Source of the DNA: Pseudomonadota bacterium
Lineage (GTDB): Bacteria > Pseudomonadota > Alphaproteobacteria > Sphingomonadales > Sphingomonadaceae
Direction: 5' to 3'
DNA: 48,251 bases
Assembly (NCBI GenBank): GCA_023445495.1
Contig: JAEXLC010000004.1
Span: 1-48,251 of the forward strand
Shown piece after piece: positions 39,813 through 48,179 of this stretch. Numbering within the stretch: the first letter of the stretch is position 1; each line of letters starts with the position of its first letter. The position numbers were made by a program, and so were the translations under genes. The notes under the pieces are model-generated. The model searched no databases and had not been told where the DNA came from. It worked only from the letters and a program-made list of their open reading frames with translations.

Positions 39813-39844
39813 GGGCGCTCGGACGATGGTCCGGGCGCCCTTTG
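39813..39844 (+). terminator. Terminator of the small heat-shock gene
   Basis: GGGCGC-T-CGGAC and GTCCG-G-GCGCCC form a long stem with a GATG loop, followed by TTTGCGTTTGCG. Confidence 0.75.
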
Positions 39845-39845
39845 C

Positions 39846-40091
39846 GTTTGCGCTTACGGACTGGACGCTTCGATACGCCGATGTTTGCGTTGGTTGCGCC
39901 CTGCCATGGTTTCGCGCGGCGCGATGCGTCTGGTGCACGGAGAGCGAAGCGGTTGCACGCCTGTATCCTTCCATGCACGGAAGTTTGCTTTGCTGTCCTA
40001 CGCGTTCAAAGAGCGGCCCTTGCGGAACGCTGGAACATTAGTGGAACACCGTGCTGTAGGACAGGCTTTTCTCCTGCCCTGAAATGCGAAA
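39846..40091. other. Non-coding stretch with long-range inverted repeat
   Basis: No good coding frame is seen. CTTCC-ATGCAC-GGAAG forms a small hairpin around 39968-39983. CTGTCCTAC (39993-40001) is the exact complement of GTAGGACAG (40056-40064), with three GGAAC units between, and GCTTTTCTCC follows. The base composition is more balanced than in the flanking genes. It could be a small RNA or a worn repeat. Confidence 0.35.
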
Positions 40092-40119
40092 GGAGGGAAA
40101 GGCTTGCGCCCTTCCCTCC
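40092..40119 (-). terminator. Terminator of chemoreceptor 2
   Basis: On the minus strand GGAGGGAAGGG and CCTTTCCCTCC pair over 11 positions with one mismatch, and TTTCGCATTTC follows. It lies 67 bp after the gene stop. Confidence 0.6.
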
Positions 40120-40186
40120 CCATATGCTCGCAGTTTCATTATAGGAAAGCCTGCGTGCAAATTCCGTATTTCACGAAAAATATGAT

Positions 40187-42046
40187 TTAAAACGTCGCCC
40201 AGTCGTCCGACGGAGTGAGCGCCGCGACGGCGGCCGCCGGCAGCGGCTTCACCGGCGAGACATAGCCCGGGGCGACCTTGGCCCGGATGCTGCTTGCGGC
40301 AGGCTTGGCGGGGCGACGCGGCGGCGCCTGGCTGGCACCGATGTTGAACGCCGAGGCCTGCTCCGAGAGCAGCTGCACTTCCGAGCTGAGGTTACGCGAG
40401 GCCGCCGAGGTCTCCTCTACCATCGCGGCGTTCTGCTGCGTGGCCTGGTCCATCGTGCCGATCGCCACCGCGATCTGCGTGACCGCCGCCGACTGCGCTT
40501 CGTTGTCGCTGGCGATATTGGCGAGCAGGTCATGGACCTGGCCGACATCGCCCGAGATATTGGCGAGCGCGCCGTCAACCTTCTGCACCATTTCCACGGC
40601 AGCGACGATATCGCCCTGGGTCGCGGTCAGCTGGTCGCGGGCACGGCCGGCCTCTTCCTCGGCACGCATGGCGAGCGCGCTGACGAGGTCGGCGACGACC
40701 GCGAAGCCACGGCCCGCCTCGCCCGCACGCCCGGCTTCCACGGCGGCGTTCATTGCAAGCACGCGCGTCTGGAACGCGATCTTGTCGAGGCCTTCGATGA
40801 CCGAGTCGATGCCCTTGGCGCTGTCCGCCACGCGAGTCATCGCCTGGACCGCGTCATCGGCGATCGAGCGGCCGTCGCTGACGGTGGAGATCGCCTGATC
40901 GGCGCGGGTCAGCGTGTTGCCGGCAGCCTTGGCCGTCGCCTTGAGGCGATCGTCCATCTGGCTGATCGCAGCCGAAGTCTCCTCGAGCGAAGCGGCGTTG
41001 CTCTCGGTACGGCGGGCAAGATCCTCCGACGCCTGGGCGATCTCGCCGGAGCCGGTGCGGATGCTGGCAGCGCCCTCGACGACCGAACCGATCAGGGTGC
41101 GCAGCGCGGTGAGCGCCGAGTTGAAGTTACTCTTGAGCGCAACATAATCGGAAGCGAACTCGCTGCTGATCTCGGAGGTGAGATCGCCCTTGGCCAGGTT
41201 CTCCAGCCCGTCGGTGAGCGCGGCGACGACATGCTTCTGCTCGGCATCGGCGACCAGTTTGGCAGCGTCCGCCTTTTCCTTGGCGACCGCGGCATCGCGG
41301 AACACCAGCACCGCGCGGGCCATGCCGCCGACTTCGTCGTGGCGATCGGTGCCGGGCACGTCGATCGTGTTCTCGCCGCCGGCCAGCCGGCCCATCAGGC
41401 CGGTCATCCGCTTGATCGGATGCGCGATCATCGTGGTGAGCAGCCAGCCGAACAGCGCGGCCATCGCGATGCCGAAGGCGCCGCCCAGCGTGAGCGCGGT
41501 GATCGCAGCTGACCGGGCCGAGGATTCGACCTTCTGGGTGGCGGCGACGCGCGCATCCTGCACCTCGTTGATCTCGCCGATGATCTTGCGGATCTTGCCG
41601 AGCTGCTTGACGCCCGCCAGCTGCTGCGCCTCGCCCTGGGTGGCGGGATTCTTCGCGAGCGCGATCATGTTGTCGAGCTTGCCGCGCAGTTCCGCGATCG
41701 CCGCGACCAGATTGTCCATGCGCGTCTTCTGCTCGGGAACGGCGGTTCCTGCGCGGAAGGCGTTGGCCAGCTCATCGATCTTCTTGCCCGCATCATCATA
41801 GGTGGTGAGGAAGTCGGCGTTCCGCAGGATGACATAGGCGCGAACCGCGCTCTGCTGCTCCAGGATCTGCGCCATGATGTCGCTGACATGCTCGGACATC
41901 TCCGAGGCGCGCTGCTTGTCCTCGGACGCCGCGCCGACGGTCTGCAGGCTCGAGAAGAGCAGCCAGCCGACGCCGGCAAAGATGCAGACGAGCAGGACAA
42001 AGGCCGCCGCGAGCTTGCGCGGTATCGACATATTCTGAATTATCAT
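40187..42046 (-). CDS. Methyl-accepting chemotaxis protein 2
   Basis: The product is 619 residues: TM1 at about 12-34, a periplasmic four-helix domain (36-178), TM2 at 182-204, HAMP and a long signalling domain. The cytoplasmic part is very like chemoreceptor 1, with the same altered tip (IAFQTRVLAMNAAVEAGRAG, VVADLVSALAMRAEEEAGRA). Unlike receptor 1 it ends SDDWATF, close to the NWETF pentapeptide that tethers CheR and CheB, so it may help methylation of the other receptor. The ATG at 42046 has a perfect GGGAGGGA site; the next ATG at 42031 is possible. No che genes are nearby. Confidence 0.9.
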   Translation of the reverse strand: MIIQNMSIPRKLAAAFVLLVCIFAGVGWLLFSSLQTVGAASEDKQRASEMSEHVSDIMAQILEQQSAVRAYVILRNADFLTTYDDAGKKIDELANAFRAGTAVPEQKTRMDNLVAAIAELRGKLDNMIALAKNPATQGEAQQLAGVKQLGKIRKIIGEINEVQDARVAATQKVESSARSAAITALTLGGAFGIAMAALFGWLLTTMIAHPIKRMTGLMGRLAGGENTIDVPGTDRHDEVGGMARAVLVFRDAAVAKEKADAAKLVADAEQKHVVAALTDGLENLAKGDLTSEISSEFASDYVALKSNFNSALTALRTLIGSVVEGAASIRTGSGEIAQASEDLARRTESNAASLEETSAAISQMDDRLKATAKAAGNTLTRADQAISTVSDGRSIADDAVQAMTRVADSAKGIDSVIEGLDKIAFQTRVLAMNAAVEAGRAGEAGRGFAVVADLVSALAMRAEEEAGRARDQLTATQGDIVAAVEMVQKVDGALANISGDVGQVHDLLANIASDNEAQSAAVTQIAVAIGTMDQATQQNAAMVEETSAASRNLSSEVQLLSEQASAFNIGASQAPPRRPAKPAASSIRAKVAPGYVSPVKPLPAAAVAALTPSDDWATF

Positions 42047-42253
42047 ATTCCCTCCCGACCGGTCCCGAGCGGGGCCGGCATCCGAAAAAACATTCGGGCA
42101 AGACGCGAGAAGCCTGCGAGCGGAGGGCCGGTTCGATCTAATCCCATTTACGTCATAGGAACGGGGACGCGGATCGATCCGAAACGGCGTGAAATATTTT
42201 TCCAGAACGTGTCTGGACCAAGACAAAGCCTTTCTGCCGTAGGGGAAATTCGC

Positions 42254-42886
42254 CTATCTCGGCGCCCCGAGCAGCCAGGGCTTCACATAGCCCGTCGGCC
42301 TGGCCACGCCGTCCAGACGCTCGGCGCGGAGGATCTGGACAGGCTTGAGGATCATCTGGTCCTTCATCGCATCGCGGCCGCCGCCGGTGGGCATGGCGAG
42401 CATCCGCTTGACCACGTCCATGCCGGTGATGACCTTCCCGAAGGCTGCAAAGCCGCGATAATTGGGCTTGGCATCGAGCCCGGGATTGGGCCCGACCATG
42501 ATCGAGAAGTTGCAGTTCGCTCCGTCGGGATTGGGGCCGTGCGCCATCGAGATCGTCGCGTCGAGATGATGGATGCCGGTCTGCAGCGTCGATTCGAGCG
42601 GAACCGAGGGGAGCATGCGACGCGCGTCGGTGCCGATCCCGCCCTGGACGAAGCCCTGGGTCGGGTTCCCCTTGCGGCGGGCGGAGCGATAGAATTGCGT
42701 GCCTTCCAGCCGGCCGTCATCGACATAGGCCATGAAGTTGGCGACCGTCTTCGGCGCGCGCTTCGCATCGAGCGCGAGGACGATGTTGCCCGCCGAGGTG
42801 ACCAGGCGGACGCGCACGGTGGCGGGTTCCTGCGGGCCGGCAGCGGCGGTGAGGAACAGGGCGAGGACGGCAACCAGGATACGCAT
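42254..42886 (-). CDS. Exported cyclophilin-type peptidyl-prolyl isomerase
   Basis: The product is 210 residues. A short signal peptide (RILVAVLALFLTAAA) leads to the cyclophilin barrel: GNIVLALDAKRAPKTVANFM, QFYRSARRKGNPTQGFVQGG and FSIMVGPNPGLDAKPNYRGF. The catalytic arginine is the one in FYR. The typical substrate-pocket sequence MAHGPNPDGANCNF keeps the fold but carries a cysteine. It should speed proline isomerisation of periplasmic proteins. An inserted C-terminal tail (RLDGVARPTGYVKPWLLGAPR) is longer than in PpiA. The gene is monocistronic as far as can be seen. Confidence 0.9.
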   Translation of the reverse strand: MRILVAVLALFLTAAAGPQEPATVRVRLVTSAGNIVLALDAKRAPKTVANFMAYVDDGRLEGTQFYRSARRKGNPTQGFVQGGIGTDARRMLPSVPLESTLQTGIHHLDATISMAHGPNPDGANCNFSIMVGPNPGLDAKPNYRGFAAFGKVITGMDVVKRMLAMPTGGGRDAMKDQMILKPVQILRAERLDGVARPTGYVKPWLLGAPR

Positions 42887-42981
42887 CGGGGTTCGCTAGT
42901 CGAAAGCGATGGGGAAAGGAAAGGCTTGCGGGACGGCCGGCGCCAAAATCGGGCGTGCGCGAACTTCGGGGAACGGTTTGC

Positions 42982-43425
42982 TCAGTCCGGCTTCCTGACG
43001 AAGACATAGTCGCTGTAGTCATCGAGGTTGAAGAGATGCAGCGACTCCGGATCGTGGAGCGCCGGTGCAACCTCGCTGTTCCGATTGAAGGGGACGCGCA
43101 CAATATAGCCACCGAACGCCAAGTGTCCCCGGCGCACGCCGATGGCCCGCGCGACATCGATCCCATGGCCGCGCTTGTCGTCGCTGACGGCATAGCGCAC
43201 GGTTTCGTTCCCCGATGTGAGCCCGCCGTCGCGCAGGACCAGCGGCGCGCAGCAGGCGTTGACATAGGTGCCGTTGGCCCAGCTCTGGGGCGGCGGCTTG
43301 TACGGTGGAGTTACCAGCCAGATCAGGCCGAAGACGAAGAGCAGGCCCGGCACGATCACCAGCAATATCCCCTGCCACATCGCGAGGAACGTCGCTTCCT
43401 CCTCAGGCGTATTGGGGTAGCGCAT
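42982..43425 (-). CDS. Single-pass membrane protein of unknown function
   Basis: The product is 147 residues. One membrane helix (about 18-39, QGILLVIVPGLLFVFGLIWL) is followed by a proline-rich hinge (TPPYKPPPQSW) and a soluble domain with a CC pair (NACCAPLVLRDGG) and strands HLAFGGYIVRVPFN and YSDYVFVRKPD. I know no family. It starts 3 bp after the stop of the next unknown membrane-protein gene on the same strand, so the two are one transcript. Confidence 0.65.
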   Translation of the reverse strand: MRYPNTPEEEATFLAMWQGILLVIVPGLLFVFGLIWLVTPPYKPPPQSWANGTYVNACCAPLVLRDGGLTSGNETVRYAVSDDKRGHGIDVARAIGVRRGHLAFGGYIVRVPFNRNSEVAPALHDPESLHLFNLDDYSDYVFVRKPD

Positions 43426-43428
43426 GGG

Positions 43429-43992
43429 CTAGAGCAGGTACACGGCCACATAGCGGGCGACGAGGGCAGCCATCACCACCCTTGCCCAGCGATTGTTCGG
43501 CACGAACATCGCCGCGAGCATCAGCGCCGCGAGGATCACGGTGAGCGCGAGCGCCAGCGGGCGGAACAGGTGGGGCGCGATCTTGGGCAGGCTGGCGTAG
43601 AAGCCGAGTTGGCAGATCAGCAGCGCGAGCATCACCCCGATGACGATGCGGCGGACGCGGAAGAAGTGCGCGTCGAAGTCCGCATCCTCCACCACCTCGC
43701 GCGGAAAGACGAGGTGGGCGGCGAGATAATAGGCGCTGGCAAAGGCAGTGATCGCCATCAGCGCCTTGCCCGAGACGAGGACGAGATCGCGCACCGTCCA
43801 GGCCGCCTGCCAGAAGGACAGCAGGTCGAGCATGACGAAGGCGCCGAGCAGCGGGGTGAGCCAGCCGATGCGGACCGCCGCGCCGAGCCGCAGCCGCGCC
43901 TCGATCCCCCTGCCCAGCCCGCCCAGCACCTCGGCAAGCGAAAGCCCGAGCAACAGGCCGTAAAGCGCGAAGATGAATTCGAAATCCGACAT
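43429..43992 (-). CDS. Six-helix membrane protein of unknown function
   Basis: The product is 187 residues. Predicted helices lie at about 5-27, 43-63, 72-95, 114-134, 144-163 and 169-187. The N-terminus FEFIFALYGLLLGLSLAEVL and the conserved-looking GGLGRGIEARLRLG recall small integral membrane proteins listed as hypothetical in sphingomonads. ATG 43992 is chosen because the upstream extension contains the pyrG terminator. It is co-transcribed with the single-pass protein gene. Confidence 0.65.
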   Translation of the reverse strand: MSDFEFIFALYGLLLGLSLAEVLGGLGRGIEARLRLGAAVRIGWLTPLLGAFVMLDLLSFWQAAWTVRDLVLVSGKALMAITAFASAYYLAAHLVFPREVVEDADFDAHFFRVRRIVIGVMLALLICQLGFYASLPKIAPHLFRPLALALTVILAALMLAAMFVPNNRWARVVMAALVARYVAVYLL

Positions 43993-44033
43993 GCGGTGTG
44001 CCCCCTGCCCGGCAGTTAGCGCGGGGGATGGGC

Positions 44034-44065
44034 AAAAGAAAAGGCCGGACGTTGCGGCCCGGCCT
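44034..44065 (-). terminator. Terminator of pyrG
   Basis: On the minus strand AGGCCGG and CCGGCCT pair, followed by TTTCTTTTGC. It lies between the pyrG stop and the next minus-strand gene. Confidence 0.7.
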
Positions 44066-44077
44066 CGTATTCTCAAA

Positions 44078-44153
44078 CGTCATCCCGGCGGAAGCCGGGA
44101 TCTCGTGCGGTAGCGCAATGCGGCCTGAGATCCCGGCTTTCGCCGGGATGACG
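44078..44153. repeat. Dispersed palindrome of the GTCATCCCGGC type
   Basis: CGTCATCCCGGCGGAAGCCG followed by GGATCTC opens the element, and GAGATCCCGGCTTTCGCCGG then GATGACGG closes it as an inverted copy with a few changes. Each arm has its own internal hairpin. The 24-bp centre is unconserved. Such units are widespread between genes in sphingomonads. Confidence 0.8.
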
Positions 44154-44160
44154 GAATTAT

Positions 44161-45795
44161 TCAGACCAGCCGGCTCTGCCGAACCGCCGCTTCGATGAAG
44201 CTCGCGAACAGCGGGTGCGGCTCGAAGGGCTTGGACTTGAGCTCCGGGTGGAACTGCACGCCGACGAACCAGGGATGGTCCGGCCGCTCGACGATCTCGG
44301 GCAGCGAGCCGTCGGGCGACATGCCCGAGAAGACCAGTCCGCCCTGCTCGAGCACCGGCTTGTAGGCGGTGTTGACCTCGTAGCGGTGGCGGTGGCGCTC
44401 GCTGATCTCGTCGGCGCCGTAGATCGACGAGACGACCGAGTTGCCGCCCAGCTTCGCGGTATAGGCGCCGAGGCGCATCGTGCCGCCCATGTCGCCGCCT
44501 TCCTCGCGCTTCTGCAGGCCCTCGCTGGTCATCCACTCGGTGATCATGCCGACCACCGGCTCCTCGGTCGGGCCGAACTCGGTGGTCGAGGCATTGGCGA
44601 TGCCGCCTGCGCGGACGCCCTCGATGCACGCCATCTGCATGCCGAGGCAGATGCCGAAGAACGGCACGTTGCGCTCGCGGGCGAACTTCACGCCGGCGAT
44701 CTTGCCCTCGCTGCCGCGCTCGCCGAAGCCGCCGGGGACGAGGATGCCGTGCAGCGGCTCGAGCTGCGCGGTGATCTCTTCCTCATTGTCATGCTCGAAC
44801 AGCTCGGCGTCGAGCCAGCGGATATTGACCTTCACCCGATTGGCGATGCCGCCGTGGGTGAGCGCTTCGGTGAGCGACTTATAGGCGTCGGGCACGCCCA
44901 TATACTTGCCGACCACGCCGATCGTGACTTCGCCCTCGGGATTGAGGACGCGGTCCTCGATCTCTTCCCAGCGCGTGAGATCGGGCGAGCCGGTGACGTC
45001 GATGCCGAAGGCGCGGAGCACTTCGATGTCGAGCCCCTCGGCATGGTACTGGAGCGGCACGCCGTAGATGGTCGGCGCGTCGAGCGCGGGGATCACCGAC
45101 GAGGCGGGCACGTTGCAGAACAGCGCGATCTTGGCGCGATCGCTGGCCGGCAGCGGCTTCTCGCTGCGGCAGACGATGACATCGGCATGGACACCGAGCG
45201 AGGCGAGCTCGCGGACGCTGTGCTGGGTCGGCTTGGTCTTCAGCTCGCCGGCAGCCGCGATGTAGGGCACCAGCGTCAGGTGGACGCTGACCGACTGGTT
45301 GCGGCCGAGATCGTTGCGGAGCTGGCGGATGGCTTCGACGAACGGCAGCGACTCGATGTCGCCGACGGTGCCGCCGATCTCGCACAGCACGAAGTCGAGA
45401 TCCTCGGTATCCGCCTGGGCGAACGCCTTGATCGCATCGGTCACGTGCGGGATCACCTGGACGGTGGCGCCGAGATAGTCGCCGCGGCGCTCACGCTCGA
45501 TGATCGTCTTGTAGATCCGGCCCGAGGTGATGTTGTCCGACTGGCGCGAGGCGACGCCGGTGAAGCGCTCGTAATGGCCCAGGTCGAGATCGGTCTCCGC
45601 CCCGTCGTCGGTCACATAGACCTCACCATGCTGGTGCGGCGACATCGTGCCGGGATCGACGTTGAGATAGGGATCGAACTTGCGGATGCGGACCCGATAG
45701 CCACGCGCCTGGAGCAGAGCCGCGAGGCTCGCTGCCATGAGACCCTTGCCTAGCGAGGAGACCACGCCGCCGGTGATGAAGATATACCGCGCCAT
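44161..45795 (-). CDS. pyrG: CTP synthase
   Basis: The product is 544 residues and makes CTP from UTP, ATP and glutamine. The N-terminal synthase domain (1-265) has FITGGVVSSLGKGLMAASLA with the ATP-binding loop. The glutaminase domain (about 290-540) has the nucleophile cysteine in FFGICLGMQMACIEG and the His-Glu pair in GVQFHPELKSKPFEPHP. GGVVSSLGKG and the size are typical. The ATG at 45795 follows a weak ribosome site. It is close after secG (106 bp), so co-transcription is likely. A terminator and REP element end the unit. Confidence 0.97.
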   Translation of the reverse strand: MARYIFITGGVVSSLGKGLMAASLAALLQARGYRVRIRKFDPYLNVDPGTMSPHQHGEVYVTDDGAETDLDLGHYERFTGVASRQSDNITSGRIYKTIIERERRGDYLGATVQVIPHVTDAIKAFAQADTEDLDFVLCEIGGTVGDIESLPFVEAIRQLRNDLGRNQSVSVHLTLVPYIAAAGELKTKPTQHSVRELASLGVHADVIVCRSEKPLPASDRAKIALFCNVPASSVIPALDAPTIYGVPLQYHAEGLDIEVLRAFGIDVTGSPDLTRWEEIEDRVLNPEGEVTIGVVGKYMGVPDAYKSLTEALTHGGIANRVKVNIRWLDAELFEHDNEEEITAQLEPLHGILVPGGFGERGSEGKIAGVKFARERNVPFFGICLGMQMACIEGVRAGGIANASTTEFGPTEEPVVGMITEWMTSEGLQKREEGGDMGGTMRLGAYTAKLGGNSVVSSIYGADEISERHRHRYEVNTAYKPVLEQGGLVFSGMSPDGSLPEIVERPDHPWFVGVQFHPELKSKPFEPHPLFASFIEAAVRQSRLV

Positions 45796-45901
45796 GGGAG
45801 AAAACGCCTAACGTGAATGGACGCGCGCCGGAAGCGTGCGAATCACGCAACCGGGCACAAATTTATGTGGACAGCCCCGGACCAGGCCGGAACCGGCGGA
45901 T

Positions 45902-46291
45902 TTACTGGGCCAGCGGAACCGAGCTGTTGCCCTGCGCGGCCGGAGCCGGGGCCGAGCTGTTGCCCGGCGCGAAGGGAACCGCGCCGCCCGCGGGTGCGCT
46001 GGTCGGCAGCGCCTGGGGTGCCGTGGCCGGCGCCGAACGCTGCAGCGAAGCGTCGATGGTCGCGCCGTGGCGATTCGCGGCCAGGAAGGCGAGCAGGATC
46101 GACATGGCGATGAACGCGGTGGCGAGGATCGCGGTGGTGCGCGTCAGGAAGTCCGCCGCGCTGCGCGCCGACATCAGGCCCGACGGGCTGCCGCTCGAAG
46201 TGAGGCCGCCGCCCTCCGACTTCTGCAGGAGAATCACGCTGACGAGAGCCGCAGCGATGCATGCCTGGACGATGAGCAGGAAGGTGAACAT
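45902..46291 (-). CDS. secG: Preprotein translocase subunit SecG
   Basis: The product is 129 residues, the alphaproteobacterial size with a long C-terminal tail. Two membrane helices are visible at about 2-20 (FTFLLIVQACIAAALVSVIL) and 50-72 (TRTTAILATAFIAMSILLAF), joined by LQKSEGGGLTSSGSPSGLMS and the conserved ARSAADFLTRTT. SecG assists SecYE protein export. The tail is rich in Ala, Pro and Ser and ends SSVPLAQ. The ATG at 46291 gives the family start; the longer frame adds an unlikely basic stretch. Confidence 0.95.
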   Translation of the reverse strand: MFTFLLIVQACIAAALVSVILLQKSEGGGLTSSGSPSGLMSARSAADFLTRTTAILATAFIAMSILLAFLAANRHGATIDASLQRSAPATAPQALPTSAPAGGAVPFAPGNSSAPAPAAQGNSSVPLAQ

Positions 46292-46404
46292 GAAATGCGC
46301 GGACCTCTTGAAGAAAGGCGGCACATAGGGGAGCCGCCCGCTCCGATCAACCGTCGAGAGCCATCCACTCAACTCGGATAATCAACAAAGCTGTAACATT
46401 TCGC

Positions 46405-46423
46405 ATCCGGACTGAAACCGGAT
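46405..46423. promoter_or_regulatory. ATCCGG-N7-CCGGAT dyad between secG and the MarR-like gene
   Basis: A perfect 6-bp dyad with a 7-base centre lies 73 bp before the MarR-like ATG, in the divergent region. MarR proteins often bind such dyads near their own promoter. Confidence 0.4.
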
Positions 46424-46496
46424 CGGTTCATGCGCGTTATGACGTGTGGCCCTGGCGTATCGGGGGCGTAACAACAGAGTAGATGCCGTGAACGCA

Positions 46497-46850
46497 ATGA
46501 CCGACAGCTCGCTTTCTTCGTGGAAGAACACGCTGATCGACTATGTGCGATCGGGAGAACCGGACCTGACCAACCGGCAGATGGCCTTGCTGATGCTCGT
46601 CTATCTGGAACCCGGCCCCCACACCGTGCGCGGATTGGCCCGGGCTTTGAATGTATCGAAGCCCGTAGTAACGCGTGCCTTGAATCGTCTGGGCACGCTC
46701 GGCTATCTGCGCCGCCAGCGCGACGACACCGACAAGCGGAACATCTTCGTCGCCAAGACCGCGGAAGGGGCAGAGTTTCTTGCAGAATTCGGGCATTTCC
46801 TCACTGGGGGGCACATCGCCGAACCAGTCGCCCGCAGGGCCAGCGCGTAA
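46497..46850 (+). CDS. MarR-like winged-helix regulator
   Basis: The product is about 117 residues, shorter than full MarR (140-150). It shows a winged helix: LTNRQMALLMLVYLEPGPHT, RGLARALNVSKPVVTRALNR, then LGTLGYLRRQRDDTDKRNIF as the wing. The dimerisation helices at the ends are reduced. It likely represses its own operon. The start may be ATG 46497 or GTG 46488; a longer GTG start at 46446 is less likely. It is followed by the SH3 protein gene in an overlapping frame and then argC. Relatives next to cell-wall genes in sphingomonads suggest a link to peptidoglycan, but this is inference. Confidence 0.8.
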   Translation: MTDSSLSSWKNTLIDYVRSGEPDLTNRQMALLMLVYLEPGPHTVRGLARALNVSKPVVTRALNRLGTLGYLRRQRDDTDKRNIFVAKTAEGAEFLAEFGHFLTGGHIAEPVARRASA

Positions 46851-47163
46851 GCGTTTCGCGCTGAAGGGCCGTTCGGTTCCCATCGATCCCAGGGTCGATG
46901 CGGTTCGTCGTGACCTGGCAGACGTACGTCTGGCGGATCGCGTCTTCGCACCCCATTATGCGGCGCCTATGCCCCGCACCATCGCCTCTGCCGTATCGCT
47001 TCGCGCCGGCCCCAAGCCCGATTCGGAAACCCTGGTCGAGCTTTCGGCCGGTGATTCGTTCGAAGTGCTCGAGTTCGCCGGCGGCAATGCCTGGGGCGTG
47101 GCACCGGGACATAATCTGGTCGGCTATGTGTCGGCCGCGAGCCTGGAGCGCCCGGCAGCATGA
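46780..47163 (+). CDS. SH3-domain protein resembling the N-terminal part of a C40 peptidase
   Basis: The product is up to 127 residues. After a linker (FALKGRSVPIDPRVDAVRRD) comes LADVRLADRVFAPHYAAPMP then VSLRAGPKPDSETLVELSAG and NAWGVAPGHNLVGYVSAASL. This is the first SH3b module of sphingomonad NlpC/P60 (C40) endopeptidases. The second SH3 and the catalytic Cys-His domain are absent, so it is a stand-alone binding module or a remnant. There is no signal peptide. The TTG at 46780 overlaps the MarR gene by 71 bases; a start further in is possible. Its stop overlaps the argC ATG as ATGA. Confidence 0.65.
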   Translation: MQNSGISSLGGTSPNQSPAGPARKRFALKGRSVPIDPRVDAVRRDLADVRLADRVFAPHYAAPMPRTIASAVSLRAGPKPDSETLVELSAGDSFEVLEFAGGNAWGVAPGHNLVGYVSAASLERPAA

Positions 47164-48101
47164 CGATTCGCGTGTTCATCGACGGCGCCGTCGGCACGAC
47201 CGGGCTGGAGATTCGCGAGCGGCTGGATGGCCGGGCGGGAATCGAGCAGATCATCCTGAGCGACAAGGACCGCAAGGACGCCGCCAAGCGCGAGGACGCG
47301 CTGAACTCGGCCGACTTCGTGATCCTCTGCCTGCCCGACGACGCCGCCCGCGAGGCGGTGGAGATGATCAAGGCGAGCAAGGTCCGCGTGATCGACGCAT
47401 CGAGCGCCCACCGCGTCGCCGATGGCTGGACCTATGGCTTCCCCGAGCTGGAGCCGGGCCAGGCGGCGCAGATCGCCGAAGCCGCGCGGGTCTCCAACCC
47501 GGGCTGCTACCCGACCGGCTTCCTGGCGCTTGTCCGCCCGCTGATTCGGGCCGGGCTGGTGCCGCACGACCATCCGCTGAGCGTCAACGCGGTCTCGGGC
47601 TATTCGGGCGGCGGCAAGAACATGATCGCCGAGTTCGAGGACGCCAAGGGCGCGACCTATACCGAGACGGCATTCCGCAATTACGGGCTCAACCTCGGCC
47701 ACAAGCATGTGCCCGAGATGACCAAGCACGCCCGGATCGTGCATCCGCCGATCTTCCAGCCGGCAGTGGTGCGCACCTATCGCGGCATGCTGGTCGAGAT
47801 CCCCCTGCCCCTCCACGCCTTCACCCGCCGGCCTTCGCTCGACGCGATCGAGAATGCGCTGCGCGAGGCGTACAAGGATTCGCCGATCGTCCGCGTGCTG
47901 CCGGGCGATGTCCCGTCGGTGACGATCGAGGAGGATGCGGGCACCGACCGGCTTTCGCTGCGGGTGTTCGGCAATGCCGAGACCGGCCAGGCACGGCTGG
48001 TGGCGACGCTCGACAATCTCGGCAAGGGCGCCGCGGGTGCCGCGGTGCAGAACCTCAACATCATGGCGGGGTTCGAGCAGATCGAGGGGCTGGTGCTTTA
48101 G
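47160..48101 (+). CDS. argC: N-acetyl-gamma-glutamyl-phosphate reductase
   Basis: The product is 313 residues, the shorter (type 2) form. It reduces N-acetylglutamyl phosphate to the semialdehyde with NADPH in arginine synthesis. The NADP loop is VFIDGAVGTTGLEIRERL, and the catalytic cysteine is C116 in SNPGCYPTGF. The later histidine lies in GLNLGHKHVPEM, and VSGYSGGGKNM is typical. It starts inside the SH3 gene stop, so it is translationally coupled to the MarR-SH3 pair, an unusual setting for an arginine gene. Confidence 0.95.
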   Translation: MTIRVFIDGAVGTTGLEIRERLDGRAGIEQIILSDKDRKDAAKREDALNSADFVILCLPDDAAREAVEMIKASKVRVIDASSAHRVADGWTYGFPELEPGQAAQIAEAARVSNPGCYPTGFLALVRPLIRAGLVPHDHPLSVNAVSGYSGGGKNMIAEFEDAKGATYTETAFRNYGLNLGHKHVPEMTKHARIVHPPIFQPAVVRTYRGMLVEIPLPLHAFTRRPSLDAIENALREAYKDSPIVRVLPGDVPSVTIEEDAGTDRLSLRVFGNAETGQARLVATLDNLGKGAAGAAVQNLNIMAGFEQIEGLVL

Positions 48102-48128
48102 GGGCTGTTTGGTTGTGGGTTTTGAGGA

Positions 48129-48158
48129 GGCCGGGCCCTTGGGTCCGGCCTTTTCTGT
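48129..48158 (+). terminator. Terminator of argC
   Basis: GGCCGGGCC and GGTCCGGCC form a 9-bp stem with one G-U pair and a CTTG loop, followed by TTTTCTGTTTT. Confidence 0.85.
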
Positions 48159-48179
48159 TTTCGACGCCGCCAACAAAAT

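Noticed and set aside
39885..40082. 65-residue frame in the gap after the heat-shock gene
   Set aside because: It has no ribosome site, domain or consistent codon use; the stretch is better read as non-coding.
44215..45753. 512-residue plus-strand frame across pyrG
   Set aside because: Antisense shadow of a universally conserved gene.
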